A stretch of DNA of 9,439 nucleotides from an uncultured Treponema sp. (lineage in GTDB: Bacteria > Spirochaetota > Spirochaetia > Treponematales > Treponemataceae). Where the stretch lies: NCBI GenBank assembly GCA_937915735.1, contig CALGGS010000199.1:1-9439 (forward strand). Direction: 5' to 3'. A program made the translations under genes and the position numbers. The notes below the pieces were generated by a model. The model had not been told where the DNA came from. It saw nothing but the letters and a program-made list of their open reading frames with translations, and searched no databases. Numbering within the stretch: the stretch's first letter is position 1; each line of letters opens with the position of its first letter. This document shows, in pieces, positions 6,439-9,439 of the stretch.

Positions 6439-7416
6439 TTAACACGCCTTTTTCTTTGATAAAAGCAGATACAAAAAGTAGATTCCGCCGCCCGTAGTGA
6501 TGAAGACACTCACCGGTATGTTGTAGGAAAAAATCCTCTCGACTAAAAACTGTCCCGCAAAAAGCACTATTGCACCAAAAAGGCTTGATGAGGCAATCAA
6601 AAACGAATGGCGGTAAGTCTGCATAAGCTGGCGAGAGAGATTTGCGATAATCAGCCCCAAGAAGGCCAGCGGCCCTACAAGAGCCGTTGCGACAGTCATG
6701 TAAAGCGTTACGCAAAGCAAGAGATGGCGGATGCTTTTGTCGTAATCAACGCCAAGATTGACTGCCTTGTCTTTTCCCAGCGTAAGAACATCGAGAAGAC
6801 GCAAATCCCTTCTGAAAATGACTGCAATCAGAAAAAGGACAATAAGGCTGAAAATCATAATGCTTGTGTTCGCATTGTCAAAGCTTGCTACAAGTGTCGT
6901 TAAAAGCGTTTCATAAGAAGCTGGATCCATAATACGAGTGATTGTTGACTGGACGCTTCCAAAAAACGAAGTCAAAACCGTTCCAATCAAAATGACATAC
7001 AAGACATTGCTTCCTGTTTTTTTGAAAATGTAGCTGTAAATTACCATGCTCACGACTGCCATAATCACAAGGTCAACGGCAAAGGCAAGCTGTTTGTTCG
7101 TAACAAGAAGACTTGCCGCTCCCGCGAAAAAATAGACTAGCGTGTGGACAAGGGTGTAAAGAGAGTCCATTCCCAAAAGGCAGGGCGTCACAATCGTGTT
7201 GTTTATGACCGACTGAAAGACAATCGACGCGCTTCCAATCGAAAAAGCCGTAATCAAAATGGCAAAAACCTTTGGGAGCCGCTTTTCTATCTGATAGTGT
7301 AAAAGCCGGCTGTTAGAAAAACGAAGGGCGAATAAAAGATAAGCGGCACAGACAATCAGGGTGAGAAAAATCATAATGAGGATTTTTGCTTTTGGAGATA
7401 AATTTTTGCCTTTCAT
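6439..7416 (-). CDS. yclO: Ferric-siderophore ABC transporter permease 2 (YclO/FatC-like, FecCD family)
   Basis: A 325-residue polytopic inner-membrane protein of the FecCD family, forming half of the translocation channel. The coupling-helix region VGPLAFLGLIIANLSRQLM, which contacts the ATPase, lies near residues 247-265. An N-terminal FSNSRLLHYQIEKRLPKVFAI and the following GSASIVFQSVINNTIVTPCLLGMDSLY match the family's first conserved block. The C-terminal segment ITTGGGIYFLYLLL is typical of the last helix. Nearly the whole length is hydrophobic helices, about nine or ten. Its ATG (7414-7416) overlaps the TGA of permease 1 by ATGA, indicating translational coupling, so the two permease halves are likely made in equal amounts as a heterodimer. 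No internal break was seen. Confidence 0.92.
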   Translation of the reverse strand: MKGKNLSPKAKILIMIFLTLIVCAAYLLFALRFSNSRLLHYQIEKRLPKVFAILITAFSIGSASIVFQSVINNTIVTPCLLGMDSLYTLVHTLVYFFAGAASLLVTNKQLAFAVDLVIMAVVSMVIYSYIFKKTGSNVLYVILIGTVLTSFFGSVQSTITRIMDPASYETLLTTLVASFDNANTSIMIFSLIVLFLIAVIFRRDLRLLDVLTLGKDKAVNLGVDYDKSIRHLLLCVTLYMTVATALVGPLAFLGLIIANLSRQLMQTYRHSFLIASSSLFGAIVLFAGQFLVERIFSYNIPVSVFITTGGGIYFLYLLLSKKKAC

Positions 7417-8459
7417 TTTTTTTCTCTTTCTGCCTGTATTTGTGCCTGTGATTGTGAAAAAGAATCGCTTTGCTTTTTTTCAAGGCGAATTGCCCTGCGC
7501 CCGTACTTTAGGCGGTAGAACAAAAGTGCGATGAACAAAATCGAGCCGAAAACTCCGATGATAAGCTCTATGGGAAGCTCGTACGGAAAGATAATCAGCC
7601 GCCCCAAAATGTCGCAAATCAAAACGAAAAGCGAGCCGAAAAGAGAAGTGTCTAGGATAGTTCCCCTTATTCTGTCCCCTTTGTAAAGAGCCACCACATT
7701 CGGAACGATTAAACCAATGTATGAGATTGAGCCGACAACGACAACAACGCTTGCGGTGATTGCCGCCGAGATTGAAAGTCCGAAAAACAAGACAAGATTA
7801 TAGGGAAGGCCTAAGTTTTTTGAAAAATCCTTTCCCATTCCGACGATGTTAAAATGATTTGCAAAGATGTACGCGAGAATCACCAGGGGAAGGACGAGAT
7901 AGACTATTTCGTATTTTCCACGGATTACAAGGGAAAAATGCCCGACAAGCCAGCTTGAAAGGGACTGTGTCATGTCAAACTTGTAGGCCAAAAAACTTGT
8001 AAGCCCGCGGATAATGTCGCTGAACATAATGCCGACTAAAGGCACCATAATCACATCTTTAAACTGAATGTGCTGGATGAAAAGCACGAAAATCCAGGTG
8101 CCAGCCAAAGCGGCGGCGAACGCGACGAAAGCACGGGAGAACAATGTTGAATGTGGCATAAAAAGAAGGGCGATTAAAATGCCAAGCTGGGCTGAAGAAA
8201 TGGTCGCTCCTGTTGTGGGCGAGATAAATTTGTTCATGCAAAGCTGCTGCATAATAAGGCCTGCAATGCTCATTCCCACACCCGTGCAGAGAATCGCAAG
8301 CAAGCGTGGAATGCGTGAAGCCAAAAAAATCTGCCATTGAAGGGCATCCGCGCTAAGAAGTCCCTTTAAGTCGATGTCGATAACGCCAATAAAAAGCGAG
8401 GCAAAACTAAGGAAAATAAGGGAAAGAGCAAGAATGATTGTGACGATATTTTTTTTCAT
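7413..8459 (-). CDS. yclN: Ferric-siderophore ABC transporter permease 1 (YclN/FatD-like, FecCD family)
   Basis: A 348-residue FecCD permease, partner of the following permease. Marks: LASRIPRLLAILCTGVGMSIAGLIMQQLCMNKFISPTTGATISSAQLG near residues 45-94, and the coupling region GSISYIGLIVPNVVALYKGDRIRG near 251-274. The hydrophilic C-terminal tail is rich in Gln, Ser, Lys and Glu (RLEKKQSDSFSQSQAQIQAEREKK) and longer than usual. The start is ATG 8459, giving MKKNIV directly before the first membrane helix. The longer TTG-started reading (from 8492) would overlap the upstream gene and has poor Shine-Dalgarno spacing. No strong ribosome site precedes 8459; it lies 17 bp after the stop of the Fur-like gene, so translation may depend on coupling to that gene. 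Confidence 0.9.
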   Translation of the reverse strand: MKKNIVTIILALSLIFLSFASLFIGVIDIDLKGLLSADALQWQIFLASRIPRLLAILCTGVGMSIAGLIMQQLCMNKFISPTTGATISSAQLGILIALLFMPHSTLFSRAFVAFAAALAGTWIFVLFIQHIQFKDVIMVPLVGIMFSDIIRGLTSFLAYKFDMTQSLSSWLVGHFSLVIRGKYEIVYLVLPLVILAYIFANHFNIVGMGKDFSKNLGLPYNLVLFFGLSISAAITASVVVVVGSISYIGLIVPNVVALYKGDRIRGTILDTSLFGSLFVLICDILGRLIIFPYELPIELIIGVFGSILFIALLFYRLKYGRRAIRLEKKQSDSFSQSQAQIQAEREKK

Positions 8460-8476
8460 ACTGATTTTTGAAAAAA

Positions 8477-8722
8477 TTAGCAAGCTGAGCAAATCCTGAT
8501 ATTTCTGTCAGAAAGAAAACCGAATTTTTCCAGTTCGCTTACGGTTCTGTAGACAGTGGAAATATTTATGTCCGGAGCCGTTATTTTTGAAAGATAATAG
8601 ATTTCTTTTGCAGTCGAATTTTGGTTACTCAAGATGTTTTTGATGATAACTCTCTTCTGATTTGTTATTCTGCGTCCTGCTTCACGAAGCTTTGAAACAA
8701 TAAACTGTTCTGTTAATGGCAT
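8477..8722 (-). CDS. Minimal Fur-family protein: DNA-binding domain only, C-terminal CxxC
   Basis: An 81-residue protein matching the N-terminal winged-helix half of Fur regulators: KLREAGRRITNQKRVIIKNIL (11-31), then AKEIYYLSK (38-46) and the recognition-helix region ISTVYRTVSELEKFGFL (54-70). Full Fur proteins are about 130-150 residues and continue into a dimerisation domain with His-rich metal sites. This one stops right after the wing with RICSAC, leaving only a terminal Cys-x-x-Cys (C78, C81). It is not an obvious accident: the stop is followed within 17 bp by the next start, leaving no room for a lost C-terminal half. The start is ATG 8722, with a G-run (TTGGGGGTT) just upstream; the TTG at 8734 is inside that site. 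As first gene of the siderophore operon it probably regulates iron uptake, perhaps its own operon. Confidence 0.8.
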   Translation of the reverse strand: MPLTEQFIVSKLREAGRRITNQKRVIIKNILSNQNSTAKEIYYLSKITAPDINISTVYRTVSELEKFGFLSDRNIRICSAC

Positions 8723-8791
8723 GGGAACCCCCAAAATATCGGTGGAAAATGAAGTGAATTGGAGCGAATAGCCTACCAGCTAGCCCTTTAA

Positions 8792-8807
8792 GTTAGGTTA
8801 CGCTAAC
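8792..8807. promoter_or_regulatory. DtxR/IdeR-like iron box (operator) of the siderophore operon
   Basis: The inverted repeat GTTAG-GTTACG-CTAAC spans 8792-8807. Extended from 8793 it agrees with the DtxR/IdeR consensus TTAGGTTAGCCTAACCTAA at 14 of 19 positions. It lies downstream of the predicted -10 of the operon, roughly +10 to +27, where a bound repressor would block transcription. It does not resemble the classical GATAATGATAATCATTATC Fur box. Confidence 0.5.
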
Positions 8808-8824
8808 AAATAAAGGCGAGGGTG

Positions 8825-8853
8825 ATTGTACACAAAAATAAAATTTTTGCTAA
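8825..8853 (-). promoter_or_regulatory. Putative sigma70-type promoter of the siderophore operon
   Basis: On the minus strand the -35 is TTAGCA (8853-8848, 4 of 6) and the -10 is TACAAT (8830-8825, 5 of 6), with a 17-nt AT-rich spacer. The predicted start is near 8818, giving a leader of about 95 nt before the Fur-like gene and placing the iron box just downstream of the start site. Confidence 0.5.
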
Positions 8854-8894
8854 TAAATTTTTTGTTATAAAATGGCTAATTGCAAAAAAAATGC

Positions 8895-8937
8895 AAAAAG
8901 GCTGTCATTCCCGCCCTTACGACAAGAATAACAGCCT
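8895..8937 (-). terminator. Rho-independent terminator of the right-end gene
   Basis: Read on the minus strand, AGGCTGT (8937-8931) pairs with ACAGCCT (8905-8899), with a few further inner pairs around a 17-nt or larger loop, followed directly by TTTTTGC and another T-run. It lies just after the stop codon at 8944-8946, so it ends the hypothetical gene and isolates it from the siderophore operon promoter. Confidence 0.7.
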
Positions 8938-8943
8938 ATGCCT

Positions 8944-9402
8944 TTACTCAGTGTAAAGTGTGTATTCAGTTACATCGTCTTCGCTGCCGGACATTGCCCA
9001 TGTTACAGTTTCGTTCCCCTCATCATCTGTTGTTGTAGTTGATGTTGCGGCCGTAACATTGATTGTCGCAACGCCGTCGTCAACCAAAGTGATGAAAATG
9101 TAAGGAGATTCCGGCTCTTCATCTTCCGTCACTTCTTTTGTGCTTGTAACAGTTGCGTTTCCGTAGCCCTGGGAATAGTCGTTTGCCTCAAGAGTGTAGG
9201 TTTCTGTTGCGGCATAAACAAAGTGAACGGCGTAAGTGTTCAGGGCGTGGGCAAGGGAAGTCTTGTCGAAGGCAAGAACCTTTGTTCCTGAATCTGCTGT
9301 AGAATAAACTTCATCATCTGTGAGTACATTCCATGCAGAAATCTGGTACTTGTAGTGGCCGTAATCTGTGGTCTTGCTGTACTTAAGGCAACCTCTAAAA
9401 AC
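8944..9402 (-). pseudogene. 3' fragment of an acidic, Thr-rich hypothetical protein
   Basis: An open frame of 152 codons ends at TAA 8944-8946 and runs back to an in-frame stop (TGA) at 9403-9405. The protein reads as genuine all the way: YSKTTDYGHYKYQISAWNV near the start, AVHFVYAATETYTLEANDY in the middle, and a low-complexity acidic Thr-rich end (TAATSTTTTDDEGNE, finishing TEYTLYTE). No family is recognised; the beta-prone, Thr/Asp/Tyr-rich composition suggests an extracytoplasmic or surface protein. No ATG or ribosome site appears near the upstream edge (the only start-type codon with a track record, GTG at 9132, would cut the protein in half), so the N-terminal part appears to be missing. 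The change at 9390-9403 to AT-rich, non-coding-looking sequence suggests a junction with another element. The gene could alternatively continue through a frameshift beyond the window. Confidence 0.5.
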
Positions 9403-9439
9403 TCACCCAAAATTCACAAAATTTTAAGAATATGATAAA
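9388..9439. other. AT-rich sequence abutting the broken ORF, possible repeat or element end
   Basis: From about 9388 the coding character stops and the sequence becomes AT-rich, with a small inverted repeat (AAAATT 9409-9414 with AATTTT 9420-9425). Its leading GGCAACCTCTAAAAAC looks like the kind of edge found in dispersed repeats, but only ~50 bp are visible and no transposase is present. It is listed as a candidate boundary only. Confidence 0.2.

Noticed and set aside
8723..8818. Riboswitch in the leader of the siderophore operon
   Set aside because: The ~95-nt leader shows no recognisable aptamer and no terminator or sequestering hairpin; the operator explains the regulation better.
1..9439. 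CRISPR array or further tRNA/rRNA genes
   Set aside because: No regularly spaced repeats and no second T-arm or rRNA-like stretch were seen on either strand.

Overview
The window looks like spirochaete DNA, most likely a gut- or oral-type Treponema. From about position 2,050 rightward it is AT-rich and carries genes typical of treponemes: a DUF5312-like protein, a DUF2259 secreted protein and a YclNOPQ/FatDCEB-type siderophore ABC transporter operon. The leftmost ~2 kb is clearly different. It is GC-rich, uses GC-ending codons, and looks like the decayed end of an integrated element or phage, or else the foreign half of a chimeric assembly.

Left region (1-1,733). A tRNA 3' end with encoded CCA sits at the edge. 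It is followed by a cluster of AATTCTTGCC repeats resembling integrase arm sites, and then by what may be the last ~43 codons of a tyrosine recombinase reading toward the tRNA, with His where the catalytic Tyr would be expected. A promoter-like sequence leads into a short structured leader ending in a strong terminator, directly before a DUF3800 gene with a TTG start. Behind that gene is a frameshifted fragment that may be the C-terminus of an endolysin-like protein, then a perfect 10-bp hairpin.

Middle region (1,759-4,642). On the minus strand a 7-TM membrane protein (start 3,740) runs out of frame into a DUF5312-like ORF. Both appear to lack their normal junction ends. The last ~90 codons of the DUF5312-like ORF lie in the GC-rich foreign DNA, so this ORF is probably a recombination or assembly fusion. 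Divergently, a DUF2259 secreted protein (3,873-4,574) ends at a terminator shared with the convergent transporter operon.

Right region (4,645-8,853). A five-gene minus-strand operon runs from a sigma70-like promoter (8,825-8,853) through a DtxR/IdeR-like operator (8,792-8,807). Its order is an 81-aa Fur-type protein consisting only of the DNA-binding domain and ending in CxxC, permease 1, permease 2, ATPase and periplasmic binding protein. Together the last four would import a ferric siderophore across the inner membrane, the binding protein delivering the complex to the two FecCD permeases energised by the ATPase. No outer-membrane receptor lies in the window.

Right end (8,895-9,439). A terminator follows the 3' part of an acidic, Thr-rich hypothetical protein that is cut off at its 5' side near 9,403, next to AT-rich sequence of a different character.
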